Positions 33,976-42,947 are shown, counted from the stretch's first letter. The stretch is DNA of 64,000 bases from Bradyrhizobium sp. dw_78 (GCF_018449525.1 NZ_JAAVUS010000007.1:186001-250000); one strand, 5' to 3'. Notes: generated from the sequence alone by a model not told the origin. Numbers and translations: made by a program.

Positions 33976-35043
33976 ATGCGCTTTAAGGGCTCCACGATTT
34001 TTGTGACCGGAGGAGCGGGCTTCATCGGCTCCGCCGTGGTACGGCATCTGCTGCGCGACACGCATGCGCGCGTGGTCAATATCGACAAGCTGACCTACGC
34101 CGCCAATCTGAACTCCCTGCCCGATGCCGTCGGCAACCCACATTATGCCTTCGAACAGACTTGCATCCGCGAAGGATCTGCACTGCGCAAGCTATTCGAC
34201 AAATACCAGCCCGACGCCGTGATGAATCTGGCCGCCGAGAGTCATGTCGATCGATCGATCGATGGCCCCGGCGAATTCATTCAAACCAACATCGTCGGCA
34301 CGTTCATGCTGCTCCAGGAATCGCTCCGCCATTGGACAGGACTTTCGGCGGAGAAGCGTGCTCAATTTCGTTTCCTGCATATCTCGACCGACGAGGTTTT
34401 CGGCTCGCTCGGTGATGAAGGCTTCTTTACCGAGACAACGGCATATGCGCCAAACTCGCCTTATTCCGCGAGCAAGGCCTCCTCGGATCACCTGGTTCGC
34501 GCCTGGCGGGAAACTTACGGGCTTCCGACATTGGTCACGAATTGCTCCAACAATTACGGCCCGTATCAATTTCCGGAAAAACTAATTCCGCACGTGATCA
34601 TCAAGGGCCTCGCTGACGAGCCACTGCCGGTTTATGGCGATGGTCAAAACATCCGCGACTGGCTCTATGTCGAGGATCATGCCAAGGCGCTGACACTGGT
34701 GCTCGAAAACGGCTTGGTGGGAGAGACCTACAACGTTGGGGGCCGTAACGAGCGGACGAACCTTCATGTCGTTGAAGGGATTTGCGATCTCCTGGACGAA
34801 TTTTCCCCGAGCCCCGCTGGTCCACGGCGAAATCTGATTTCGTTCGTCGCCGACCGTCCAGGTCATGACCGCCGCTACGCGATCGATGCTTCCAAAGTGG
34901 AGCGCGAATTAGGCTGGCAAGCCCAGGAACATTTCGAAAGTGGCATCGAGAAAACGGTTCGCTGGTATCTGGACCACCAGCCTTGGTGGAGAGAAATCCT
35001 CAACGGCGGCTATGCAGCCGCCCGGGTGGGACTCAACCGATAG
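33976..35043 (+). CDS. rfbB: dTDP-glucose 4,6-dehydratase
   Basis: 355 residues of the extended SDR family. Key elements are VTGGAGFIGSAVVRHLL, NLAAESHVDRSIDGP, the HISTDEVFGSLGD strand with its catalytic Thr-Asp-Glu, the Y-x-x-x-K in YSASKASSDHLVRAW, and NCSNNYGPYQFPEKLIP. It catalyses the second step of dTDP-L-rhamnose synthesis. With rfbA, rfbC and rfbD the pathway is complete in the window, so rhamnose is very likely part of the polymer made by this locus. Confidence 0.95.
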   Translation: MRFKGSTIFVTGGAGFIGSAVVRHLLRDTHARVVNIDKLTYAANLNSLPDAVGNPHYAFEQTCIREGSALRKLFDKYQPDAVMNLAAESHVDRSIDGPGEFIQTNIVGTFMLLQESLRHWTGLSAEKRAQFRFLHISTDEVFGSLGDEGFFTETTAYAPNSPYSASKASSDHLVRAWRETYGLPTLVTNCSNNYGPYQFPEKLIPHVIIKGLADEPLPVYGDGQNIRDWLYVEDHAKALTLVLENGLVGETYNVGGRNERTNLHVVEGICDLLDEFSPSPAGPRRNLISFVADRPGHDRRYAIDASKVERELGWQAQEHFESGIEKTVRWYLDHQPWWREILNGGYAAARVGLNR

Positions 35044-35237
35044 CTCACCTGTAGCGATATACCTGCTTAAGATCGAACCAACACCGCGACGGAATGAGCC
35101 CCAGCTGCCATGGAGTGCTGGCGCAACAATACACTGCGGTGCGCCCTTGGAACCTTCACATCGGTTAATTCACAGGCAAGCTAAACGTAAGGTCCCTTAT
35201 GTAAAGGGGCGCTAGCTTTTCACACCGCCCATGGTCA

Positions 35238-35256
35238 CACAGCTGGGCCTGCTGTG
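35238..35256. terminator. Short hairpin between convergent rfbB and PEP-CTERM gene
   Basis: Perfect 6-bp arms CACAGC (35238-35243) and GCTGTG (35251-35256) with a 7-base loop in the 240-bp gap between two convergent genes. There is no U-run, so the terminator role is only suggested by position. Confidence 0.35.
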
Positions 35257-35283
35257 AAAGTATCTCAAACAATCCTTCCGCGC

Positions 35284-35922
35284 TTATGCCACGCGAAGGT
35301 TGACCGCAGACTTATTCCGATAGGCTGCGAAACCAATCGCCAGAAACCCGAGAACCATCATTACCCAAGTCCTGGCTTCGGGAACGGCAGTAACGACCAC
35401 ATTATCCAGAAGATTTCCGATGTTATTATTGCCGCCGGCAAGATCGGTAAAACTCAACTGTCCCGGCGCTGTGGTCGTAAAGGAATAGTCATAGGTCTCT
35501 AATCCTTCCAATGGGCCCAAAGTAATTGACTGCGTCACGCCGCCAATAGAAAATGAAATTTGCGTCGTTTTTGACGTCGAATCAAGATTACCGTTACCAC
35601 CTTGGCTTCCAGCCAAATCGAATTGTACAATGTAGGTGCCCGGAGCAAATGTCATCTTCGTCGTGAGCTGGCCGGGGACACCTGTCGATCCATCGAGATC
35701 GACGTAATTGCCATTGCCGGCCGGCAGCAACGCATAGCTTCCTCCATCGCCGATCACATCGACCGAGCCCGACGTCACCGTCCAGTTGGTGAATACCGTC
35801 TGATTGAGCGCCTGCGTTGTCGTAGTGTTGAAATTATCCGAAAAAACCATCTCCGCCTGCGAAGGACTTGCGGAAGCTAAAATCCCTACCGCAACTAGGC
35901 TCGCAGCTAGAAATTTCTTCAT
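35284..35922 (-). CDS. Secreted PEP-CTERM-like protein with variant sorting signal
   Basis: 212 residues from ATG 35922. A signal peptide (KKFLAASLVAVGILASASPS, then QA) is followed by a beta-rich, Gly/Thr/Asn-rich domain of about 155 residues without cysteine. The end has the tripartite exosortase-type signal: PEARTW, the hydrophobic helix VMMVLGFLAIGFAAY and the basic tail RNK. Alphaproteobacterial versions usually read PEPxxWAMMxxGF; here the second Pro is Ala183. The exosortase-associated polysaccharide genes lie 20-30 kb to the right. It is probably an extracellular or outer-surface protein; its function is unknown. Confidence 0.75.
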   Translation of the reverse strand: MKKFLAASLVAVGILASASPSQAEMVFSDNFNTTTTQALNQTVFTNWTVTSGSVDVIGDGGSYALLPAGNGNYVDLDGSTGVPGQLTTKMTFAPGTYIVQFDLAGSQGGNGNLDSTSKTTQISFSIGGVTQSITLGPLEGLETYDYSFTTTAPGQLSFTDLAGGNNNIGNLLDNVVVTAVPEARTWVMMVLGFLAIGFAAYRNKSAVNLRVA

Positions 35923-36217
35923 TTCAATCACCCTGCGTTCAAAAGAAAATCTGTTATCGCGCTTGTTCCCCAAATATCACACCCACAACCTTGTCCGGGG
36001 CAGCATCTCCTATTTCAAATCAGGAGAAGCGAGCGAGACCATGCATAAATATGACGAATAAACATCAGTTAAATACACTAACACGAATGGAGTTTAAGTT
36101 AAATCTACATTACTGTCAATGTCGATCGGTTCCATTATTGCCAGACTGAACTTCACCCCCGGTAAATGAAAACGCGCTTTTATATCCAGCCAGATCAAGA
36201 TCCATTTCCGCGCCGAT
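35923..36217. other. A+T-rich region upstream of the PEP-CTERM-like gene
   Basis: 295 bp with no convincing gene on either strand. It is markedly A+T-rich from 36040 to 36140 (for example TTTAAGTTAAATCTACATTA) and presumably contains the promoter of the minus-strand PEP-CTERM-like gene. Confidence 0.4.
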
Positions 36218-36310
36218 AGCATTTTCGAGCGAAGCTGCTTCCAGTTCGCGTGAAGAAAACGCGTCAAAATAGCGGAGCCGCGATTCCGATCCCATCAGAG
36301 CCAAGGGCTT
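36218..36310. repeat. Dispersed intergenic repeat, copy F
   Basis: The best-preserved copy of the family in the window. It starts AGCATTTTCGAGCGAAG, has the core TTCGCGTGAAGAAAACGCGT (36245-36264) and continues with CGATTCCGATCCCATCAGAG. It lies downstream of the VanZ-like gene and overlaps a spurious minus-strand frame. Confidence 0.65.
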
Positions 36311-36422
36311 TAAGTTCGTGAACAGCGGGCTCGGGCACCTCGCCCTGTCCGAGTAATCTCCGCGGGGCCCGCCTCCCGCTGCGTATGCCCCGCCACAGGG
36401 GCGCGACTCCAGAGCCGATGGC

Positions 36423-36845
36423 CTATCCCCGCTCACCACGCCCGGATCGAGCAGCATCTGCAATGATAGACTCCGAAACCGAAGACCTTCTCCATTGCTC
36501 AAGGAGCCTCATGAGCACTACAGCAAGGAAAATCCCCGCAACCCCGCCTGCGAACTTCTCCATCGCATCGGAAATTCGCGCATGACGATCCGGAATTAAC
36601 GTCTGGAGTAATTCAAGCAGCAAGGCACTCCCTAGGACCAGCAAACAAACCATCGGTAAACGGCGAGGATGGGCCAGACAAAATAGCAGTCCCAACATCG
36701 CATACGCGCCAAATCGTTCGAAAAGAACGACCGGCCAAGGTTCTCCGACCGTCAGCTCCGGCCGTTCGCCAGCAGACGAAAATGTCGCATAAACGATAAA
36801 CAACAGGCAGGCCCAGGCGGCGACGGAAATAAATTTCTGCTGCAT
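36423..36845 (-). CDS. VanZ-like family membrane protein
   Basis: 140 residues with about four membrane segments. The family pattern is visible: ERFGAYAMLGLLFCLAHP, then LELLQTLIPDRHARISDAMEKFAGGVAGIF, where the LQ..(P)x-R-x-x-x-x-D and the Gly-rich helix are conserved. VanZ-like proteins occur in many exopolysaccharide loci, and a role in lipid-linked or exosortase-linked assembly is often proposed but not proven. It is monocistronic here. Confidence 0.75.
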   Translation of the reverse strand: MQQKFISVAAWACLLFIVYATFSSAGERPELTVGEPWPVVLFERFGAYAMLGLLFCLAHPRRLPMVCLLVLGSALLLELLQTLIPDRHARISDAMEKFAGGVAGIFLAVVLMRLLEQWRRSSVSESIIADAARSGRGERG

Positions 36846-36912
36846 GGCGCCGTATTATGGAAACATCGGATGGAATTCAATTCAATAAAGGACCGCCCGA
36901 AACAGCCTCTCT

Positions 36913-37026
36913 ATGACGCCAGTTCTTGACGCCGGTAACGAACGCCCGGAGCCGCCGAAGGCGCTCATCGGCCTTGCTCCCATCGGCATGATATTGGCTT
37001 TGGGCATCGCATTTCCGGCCAAATAG
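36913..37026 (+). CDS. Possible small membrane peptide (37 aa)
   Basis: An ATG frame of 37 codons whose product starts MTPVLDAGNERPEPPKALIG and ends in a hydrophobic segment (GLAPIGMILALGIAFPA) with a terminal Lys. It is divergent from the VanZ-like gene. The ribosome site is weak. Its only support is the coding-like composition and the single membrane segment, so it may be chance. Confidence 0.25.
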   Translation: MTPVLDAGNERPEPPKALIGLAPIGMILALGIAFPAK

Positions 37027-37062
37027 CGCCACAAGCAACATGGAAGGGCGGAATTACAAGGT

Positions 37063-37293
37063 CTATTTGATGTTGTCAGTATCCGCCGCAAGCTCGCATG
37101 TGTCGTTTGAACCGCGGCCGGACAGATGGGCCGTCTGGTTATTTTTCGACATTCCCAATGCGACTTGAGCGGCAAGCGCATTTTCTGCCATTTGTGGTGG
37201 AGTGGCTGTCGCCAAATATTCGGCTTCGCGCAACAAGCGAAGATGCTGCCGCGAGAACTCTGCGAGGGTGATCCGCCGGAACAACTCGCTCAT
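37063..37293 (-). CDS. Possible small protein of unknown function (76 aa)
   Basis: A 76-codon frame from ATG 37293. The product begins MSELFRRITLAEFSRQHLRL and is predicted helical for about 50 residues (LLREAEYLATATPPQMAEN), with a polar C-terminus. It has only a weak ribosome site and no known family. It lies in the 870-bp gap between the VanZ-like gene and a glycosyltransferase gene. Confidence 0.35.
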   Translation of the reverse strand: MSELFRRITLAEFSRQHLRLLREAEYLATATPPQMAENALAAQVALGMSKNNQTAHLSGRGSNDTCELAADTDNIK

Positions 37294-37393
37294 GTGATGC
37301 TCTGGACTCGCATCCCTGCGGATAACTGATGAGGTCTGGAAGCGAACCGACCCTGGCTGTCAGAAGATATCTGACGCCCGGACTCTTTAATGC

Positions 37394-37555
37394 TCAGCGG
37401 GCATTCCGCCAAGTTTCGGCTTCGGACAATTGCGCCCGGAGACGCTGTAACTCCACATATTGCTGCGCGATACTGGCCGCCGCAAATTTCTTACGGGTTT
37501 TCTTTTGTTTCTTCGGTTTTTGACGGAGAGCCGCCGCTCGGTAATTGACCTTCAT
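37394..37555 (-). CDS. Possible small basic protein (53 aa)
   Basis: A 53-codon frame from ATG 37555 with an AGGGG ribosome site about 7 bases upstream. The product starts MKVNYRAAALRQKPKKQKKT, so the first third is strongly basic, followed by a helical segment AASIAQQYVELQRLRAQLSE with heptad-like Leu spacing. It may be a nucleic-acid-binding or coiled-coil peptide. I recognise no family. Confidence 0.4.
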   Translation of the reverse strand: MKVNYRAAALRQKPKKQKKTRKKFAAASIAQQYVELQRLRAQLSEAETWRNAR

Positions 37556-37717
37556 TAAACGCCCCTGCCCACGCCTGACCGTTTAAGCAAACAGTGTGCC
37601 AGCTGTGGATGATAATGCCAACGCAAACTTCGACAAAGCGCCGGTCGGATTTCGTCTACCGAGGTTAGATAACGGCTACATGACTTTCCCGCGGGCGCGA
37701 AATCGCCCGATGGAAGA

Positions 37718-38926
37718 CTATTTCAGTTTTGCCCGATCCGTCCGCACCCACTGGGCCGCGGTCCTGCCCCGCAACAGCAGCCCATAGATCCCAAATTTTT
37801 GGAGGATCGAGGCGCCCAGCGACCTGCCAATGCGGGCCGGTAAAATGGTGCGACCGAATTTCAGCCAGGCCAGCAGAACGGCCAGCGTAAAGGCCGCCAG
37901 ATTCAGCGATGCAAGGACCATGGGTAGCATGGGCATGCCCAGCAACACCGCGAATGAAGTCACGGCAAACATCCCCATGGTCAGAAGCCCCAGCAACGAC
38001 AACGGGGGGACCAGTAGATCAAGCACGAGCACCAGAAGAGCCGGATTTCGCCGGACGAGTGCCAGAAGCAGCAAACGGGGGACGGATCGCAATATCATCC
38101 CGAGATGGCCCTGCACCCAGCGCTGGCGCTGGCTCTCGGTGCCGCTCACCGTCGTGGGGAAGTGGCTTGTCACCGCGACGAACGGAAAAAAGTAGGGCGG
38201 CTTGCCGGCTGCGGCTAGATCCAGCCCCAGCCGCAGATCTTCCACGAGACTGCCACTCGCCAGCGGCGCGGCCTTGATAACGCCCCATGGAAACATCATG
38301 CCCGATCCCATCAACTGGACGGGACAATTGAAGGATCGAAGCCCAAGGGGCCGAACCAGATTTTTCAAGATCCAGGCGAATTCCGCGATGCTGTGGTTCA
38401 CCGGAGAATTTTCCGTACCCGTCATCGCGTAAAATGCCTGAACGGGTTGATCCACCTGCTGGCAGACATCCCTTAACTTCTTCACCAGCCCGGATTGAAT
38501 CCGGCAATCCGCATCAACGAACAAAACAAAGTCGGGCGGATCATCGTTTAAATGAGTGACGGCCCAGGCTATGGCGTAGCCCTTGCCGATCTTTTGGAGA
38601 TCGTCCCGCACGATGACCTCGGCCCCGGCGGCGGCTGCAATGGCACCCGTATCATCCGTGCAATTATCCGCGACCACAATAAGACGGTCCCGAGCGCCCA
38701 ATTGCGACAAGGCGTCCTGAAGGGTCGGCACGATCCCACTGCTCTCGTTGTGGGCGGGCACCACGACAACGATGCGCCCCGGAGCCTCTGCGCACAGAAG
38801 CTCACCGGCCTTTTGTTCGACCGGCCTCAGCCCCCCAATCACCTCGATGAACAGCACGGCAACAGGGATGCTGAGCAACCCAGCAATGACGGCCAATATA
38901 AAAATAAACATCAACCAACCAAACAA
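37718..38926 (-). CDS. Membrane glycosyltransferase, family 2 (cellulose-synthase/NodC-like topology)
   Basis: 402 residues. An N-terminal membrane segment precedes a GT-A domain with IVVVVPAHNESSGI, the nucleotide-site VADNCTDDT, the metal motif FVDADCRI, the VEDLRLGLDL acceptor Asp and the processive-type QRQRWVQGHLG. Three to four C-terminal membrane helices follow. Such enzymes polymerise or add sugars at the inner membrane face. It stands alone on the minus strand within the polysaccharide locus. Confidence 0.87.
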   Translation of the reverse strand: MFGWLMFIFILAVIAGLLSIPVAVLFIEVIGGLRPVEQKAGELLCAEAPGRIVVVVPAHNESSGIVPTLQDALSQLGARDRLIVVADNCTDDTGAIAAAAGAEVIVRDDLQKIGKGYAIAWAVTHLNDDPPDFVLFVDADCRIQSGLVKKLRDVCQQVDQPVQAFYAMTGTENSPVNHSIAEFAWILKNLVRPLGLRSFNCPVQLMGSGMMFPWGVIKAAPLASGSLVEDLRLGLDLAAAGKPPYFFPFVAVTSHFPTTVSGTESQRQRWVQGHLGMILRSVPRLLLLALVRRNPALLVLVLDLLVPPLSLLGLLTMGMFAVTSFAVLLGMPMLPMVLASLNLAAFTLAVLLAWLKFGRTILPARIGRSLGASILQKFGIYGLLLRGRTAAQWVRTDRAKLK

Positions 38927-39576
38927 CCGTTCGAGGCAGCCGCGAAAACACCCCTCGCCCGGTCAATCCTGCCCAAAGGGAAGCAACTGATTTTCCGTAG
39001 GCTTCATCGATATTCCGCCTGCCCTAAAGCCATTTCATATTTCAAACACAAAGAGATTACAAGGCAGCCAAAGTCGGCAACGATTTGCCACCTTGGCAGG
39101 TATCCGGAAATTAATGGGCGCAAATCGCAAATAATATATTTATGTCGGCTCCATGTCATACAGACTAAAGTGCAATAACGTCCAAGACATTGAGCAGCTT
39201 TCCACAAAGCTGGCCTTTTTATTTGCCACTGCTATTAAACGGGAACAGTTTTGGGTGTTTGGTGAAGGGAATAAGGCGGCCGATCACGAAACCACAATCG
39301 GGGACAAATAGGGCTTCGCAAACCGCCTGTTCGGCCCAGGTGGTGGCTCAAAAAGGGCAAGGTTGCGAGGATTGAGATTCGCCGGCAGTACGCCGTTCAA
39401 AGAATGGGTCGCCAGTTGCGGTATCCTCGCTTGGTTAACCTTCAGCTTGCTCGCCATTCAAAGCGGAGAAGGCCCGCGGGAGGAAACCCGGAACTGGACT
39501 TCAGAGACTGCGCAAGCGCCAGGAAGGAAGATCGTCCCGATCCCTCGCATCAATGCCTGCTTCCGGAAGTTGGAAA
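38927..39576. other. 650-bp divergent intergenic region
   Basis: It lies between the minus-strand glycosyltransferase and the plus-strand Tat-exported protein. Apart from the hairpin at 39195-39224, no gene is convincing on either strand; a frame at 39363-39719 overlaps the next gene out of phase and was rejected. The A+T-rich stretch near 39120-39180 is the likely promoter zone. Confidence 0.4.
39195..39224 (+). terminator. Intrinsic terminator-like hairpin without an upstream gene
   Basis: Perfect 7-bp arms CAGCTTT (39195-39201) and AAAGCTG (39206-39212) with a CCAC loop, followed by GCC and the T-run TTTTTATTT. It reads on the plus strand, but the nearest upstream gene is on the other strand, so it may end a small RNA or a leader upstream of the next gene. 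A+T-rich promoter-like DNA lies at 39128-39145. Confidence 0.45.
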
Positions 39577-42198
39577 ATGAACACCCGTCGTCAATTTCTG
39601 CAGGGGGCCTCTGCAGTTGTAATTCTAGCCGCGTCGCGGACAAATGCCGGGGTGCTACCGGCATCTACCGTCTCGCCAATGGGCAAGGCCCAGGTCAACC
39701 TAAACAACCTCAATCCTGAGTCTTACGGATTGGACTTTCCGTTCATCGACTGCGGAAAGATGATGACGTCGTGGCAGCTTTTTGGTTCGGGCGTCAAAAC
39801 AGATATTTTCTCCCATCTCAATTCGGATGGCTTTCCAACGGGCTTCCCGGCCGGCGGCACAACCTGGCGTTCGCAGACGAAGGGATATCTGACAGCCAGC
39901 GATCCGAAGTCCGGCAACTGGATTCTCGATTGGGATGGGAGCGCCACCATCTCGGCGAACATCGGGGGCGGCTCAGGATATCCGGGGATCAAGGCTACCG
40001 TTGTCAGGAGCAATTCGAACAGCGTCAGATTTAATATCACGCCGGTCAATTCATCGAACGTCACCTTCTCGGGCTCATGCGCTCCATCCGGTAATAATAC
40101 CGTCATCACCGTTACGGGTTCGAGGCCGGGCACGGTGTGGACGGGGCAACGTATCAGCGGCGTCGGAATCCCTGCTGACGCTGTTCTAGGCGGCCAGATC
40201 GGCGGCACCAACGGCGGAGATGGCACTTACGCGGTCAACAGCTTCTCGAACCCATTCAGCACGGCCAGCACGACCGTTACATTGCATGCCTACGAGCTTG
40301 GCGAGGCGTTCGGCGCATTCATCCAGGTCACCGCGGTTGCGGTCGCCCCGACCAGGATCCGGTTCTATCGAGCGGACCAAGCAGCGTTGTTGAATGCTGG
40401 ACAGATCACCGCCCCGCACTTCATCGCCTTTTATCAAAAGTACGGCTGCCTGCGCTTCATGGATTGGCAATCCACCAACGGCTCAATTACAGCACAGTGG
40501 ATCAACCGTCCCCAAAAGACGAACTATTCATGGCTCGGCAGCGTCTTAACCGCTTATTGCGGCATCTGTACGCAGGCCGCTGGGACGAACGACTATACGG
40601 CGCCTAACACGATTGCAGGGAATCCGTCGGCCTGGACCGATGGGATGCTCGTTCAGGCCGTATTCCCAACCATACCAACCACGGCGAAGGTCACGGGGAT
40701 GACGAATGCAAATCCCTGCAAGGTCACCGCTCCCGGTCATGGATTCACGACGGGCCAGCACGTCATGTTTCCGAGTGACGGCGGGCTTAACAGTTCGGGA
40801 GGAAAGGTCTCCATCGCCAATGCGGTGAATTGGACGAATCCAACCGGCGCTCTCATCCAGTGCGCGCCTGATTTCACCGTGACCACGATCGACGCCAACA
40901 ACTTTACACTCAATGGTATCGATTCGACTAACTGGGGAACGTATATAAGCGGCGGCATCGTAATGGCTGCAATTCGAGTTGCGACTTCAGGTCTGCCATT
41001 GAAGCGTGTAGTCGGCGTAGATTGCCAAAATATATACATCGAATCGGTCAATCGCTTTACCCAAGGCACCGATTTCCCTGGCATGGGTTCGCCCTATAGC
41101 TTGGTCTACAACGCCGCCATGGATGCGTTACTACTAACTATCAGCCCAGCCAACGAAAATGGCCAGCTTCTTGGCGTTCCGATAGAGGTCATCACCCAGC
41201 TTTGCAATGAATGCAATGTGCCGCCCTGGATATGCATTCCGATCAACGCGACGGATGATTTCTTCCTTCAGGCGGCGACCTACCTCTTCAACAATTTGAA
41301 TTCCAATCTTCGGGCCCGAATTGAATTGGGAAATGAAATCTGGAATTCGCAATTCTCAGGCAGAAATTTTGCGCAGACGATGGCCGGCCTGCAACTTGGC
41401 ATCGTCGGCAGCGCGGGCGCCCTCAACACTGACGCTTACTTTCAGTGGCAAGGATGGCGGCACTACAATGCAACGGCTCAGATCGATACAGTTTATTCTG
41501 GCGCGATGAACCGCATCTATCGAGTGCTGGCAACCAACGGGAACGCGACCAGTACTTCTCAGACGGCTCTACTTTTTCAGGCGCCCAACGCTGGACTAGG
41601 GTCAGGAGCGTACCCCTATCAGCGGGCGGATGCTCTCGCCGTTGCGCCTTACATTGAGCCGAACCGAAACTTATATCCGACGGCGAAGGCCGTTTACCAA
41701 TTCAAGATTGGCAACACCACCGATGCATTTGCCGCTGCTGATAGTTGGTTGAACGCTACTGCGGCTGGCACTGGCGTATCGCTTTATGATTGGCAGAAAA
41801 GCTTCTGTCCTTTCTGGGCGAACACTGCATCTAAATACGGTCTTGAGTTCCATCAGTACGAGGGGGGGTGGGGCGTCTATCCATTCGGGGATCAGCAGCC
41901 GACAAGCTACGATCCGGGGACCGGGCCTGTGGCCCTGAGCCAAGCAGACATCACAGCAATGTGGCAGGGATACAAGGCGAGCCCGAATTGGGGCAATCAA
42001 TACGCCAGTGTCCTAGCCACCTTCAAATCGAACGGCGGAAAATTCGCCAGCAATTATTGGATTACGTCAGCCCTGTGGAATTTTCACAATATGTTCGGTG
42101 CCTACGGCCCGAACGTCTTTGGCGTGACGAAACCTTACTACGAGACGAGTCAACCGACGCCGGAGATGGTTGCGTTTGACGCGTACAATAACAGCTAG
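39577..42198 (+). CDS. Tat-exported glycoside-hydrolase-like protein with embedded FCCH-like domain
   Basis: 873 residues from ATG 39577, where a twin-arginine signal begins (MNTRRQFLQGASAVVILAAS). The body resembles TIM-barrel glycosidases of clan GH-A: LGNEIWNSQF around Glu587 for the acid/base, and FHQYEGGWGVYPF around Glu762 for a nucleophile. An insert near residues 370-470 (VTAPGHGFTTGQHVMFPSDG, later FTVTTIDANNFTLNGIDSTN) matches the FCCH-like domain common in phage tail and surface proteins. It is probably a periplasmic or extracellular enzyme trimming the locus polysaccharide. Catalysis is inferred. The stop overlaps the FkbM gene end by 4 bp. Confidence 0.65.
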   Translation: MNTRRQFLQGASAVVILAASRTNAGVLPASTVSPMGKAQVNLNNLNPESYGLDFPFIDCGKMMTSWQLFGSGVKTDIFSHLNSDGFPTGFPAGGTTWRSQTKGYLTASDPKSGNWILDWDGSATISANIGGGSGYPGIKATVVRSNSNSVRFNITPVNSSNVTFSGSCAPSGNNTVITVTGSRPGTVWTGQRISGVGIPADAVLGGQIGGTNGGDGTYAVNSFSNPFSTASTTVTLHAYELGEAFGAFIQVTAVAVAPTRIRFYRADQAALLNAGQITAPHFIAFYQKYGCLRFMDWQSTNGSITAQWINRPQKTNYSWLGSVLTAYCGICTQAAGTNDYTAPNTIAGNPSAWTDGMLVQAVFPTIPTTAKVTGMTNANPCKVTAPGHGFTTGQHVMFPSDGGLNSSGGKVSIANAVNWTNPTGALIQCAPDFTVTTIDANNFTLNGIDSTNWGTYISGGIVMAAIRVATSGLPLKRVVGVDCQNIYIESVNRFTQGTDFPGMGSPYSLVYNAAMDALLLTISPANENGQLLGVPIEVITQLCNECNVPPWICIPINATDDFFLQAATYLFNNLNSNLRARIELGNEIWNSQFSGRNFAQTMAGLQLGIVGSAGALNTDAYFQWQGWRHYNATAQIDTVYSGAMNRIYRVLATNGNATSTSQTALLFQAPNAGLGSGAYPYQRADALAVAPYIEPNRNLYPTAKAVYQFKIGNTTDAFAAADSWLNATAAGTGVSLYDWQKSFCPFWANTASKYGLEFHQYEGGWGVYPFGDQQPTSYDPGTGPVALSQADITAMWQGYKASPNWGNQYASVLATFKSNGGKFASNYWITSALWNFHNMFGAYGPNVFGVTKPYYETSQPTPEMVAFDAYNNS

Positions 42199-42947
42199 CA
42201 ATTTTCGCTCCAGACGAACAAATCTCCCTTCGCGTTTGCGGTTTCAATCTGCGCGAGACAGGAATCGAGATCGGCGGTTTTAGATGTGAGCCACTCGCAA
42301 TCCATGTTTGAAGCTCGAATGGAGATCGGAGATAGCGACTCAAGATAAGAGAGGCATCTAGCGACGTTACTGATGTCATCGTAATGGTATTCGAAGGATA
42401 GAAGTGGAACGGCTTGTGACATACCGCGAAGCACTTCGAGTTCGAATCCCTCGACATCTATTTTTATAAAATACGGCCTTCCATAGCTGCCGATTAATGA
42501 ATTAATCGTCGTCACCGGGACAGTTCTGGCAGTTTGCTGCCGATCAGATCCGAATACTTTCTTGTCCCAGTCCGGGTTCACGCTCCCGGTCGAGTCTGTA
42601 CCGTGCGCGTAGAAATTGATCTCTCCCTCTTCAGAGCCAACGGCTTTTGCGACGATTTCGATTTTGCCGTTTCCAGAAAACTCATAGCGAAGGGTGTCGA
42701 GACAGCTTTCGTTAGGCTCCACAAGTACGACGCGGCTACCAAGCTCAAGGAACACTTGGCTGCGTTGGCCCAAGTTGGCGCCGATATCGAAACATAATGC
42801 TTTTTGGGAGATCATGTCTCCGTAGAATAGAAGCTCGCGCTGGCGCAGCTTCTTTATATTGGGGTTGAATTTTCGGTATATCGATCTTGCAACTGGGAAT
42901 AGTCCGGCCTGTTGAAGGGTAGTCTTGATCGCATCTCGACTGAACAT
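42195..42947 (-). CDS. FkbM-family methyltransferase
   Basis: 250 residues from ATG 42947 with GGAG 7 bases upstream; a GTG five codons earlier is possible. SAM-binding motifs are ALCFDIGANLGQRSQVFLELG and VVLVEPNESCLDTLRYEF, and the FkbM signature is PYFIKIDVEGFELEVLRG. Such enzymes O-methylate sugars of surface polysaccharides or glycopeptides in the cytosol. It is convergent with the Tat-exported glycosidase-like gene. Confidence 0.88.
   Translation of the reverse strand: MFSRDAIKTTLQQAGLFPVARSIYRKFNPNIKKLRQRELLFYGDMISQKALCFDIGANLGQRSQVFLELGSRVVLVEPNESCLDTLRYEFSGNGKIEIVAKAVGSEEGEINFYAHGTDSTGSVNPDWDKKVFGSDRQQTARTVPVTTINSLIGSYGRPYFIKIDVEGFELEVLRGMSQAVPLLSFEYHYDDISNVARCLSYLESLSPISIRASNMDCEWLTSKTADLDSCLAQIETANAKGDLFVWSENC

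Noticed and set aside
36116..36502. 128-codon minus-strand frame overlapping the VanZ-like gene end
   Set aside because: It runs through dispersed repeat copy F, has no ribosome site and no protein-like pattern.
39363..39719. 118-codon plus-strand frame before the Tat-exported protein
   Set aside because: It overlaps the Tat signal and the first part of the real gene out of phase and lacks a recognisable product.
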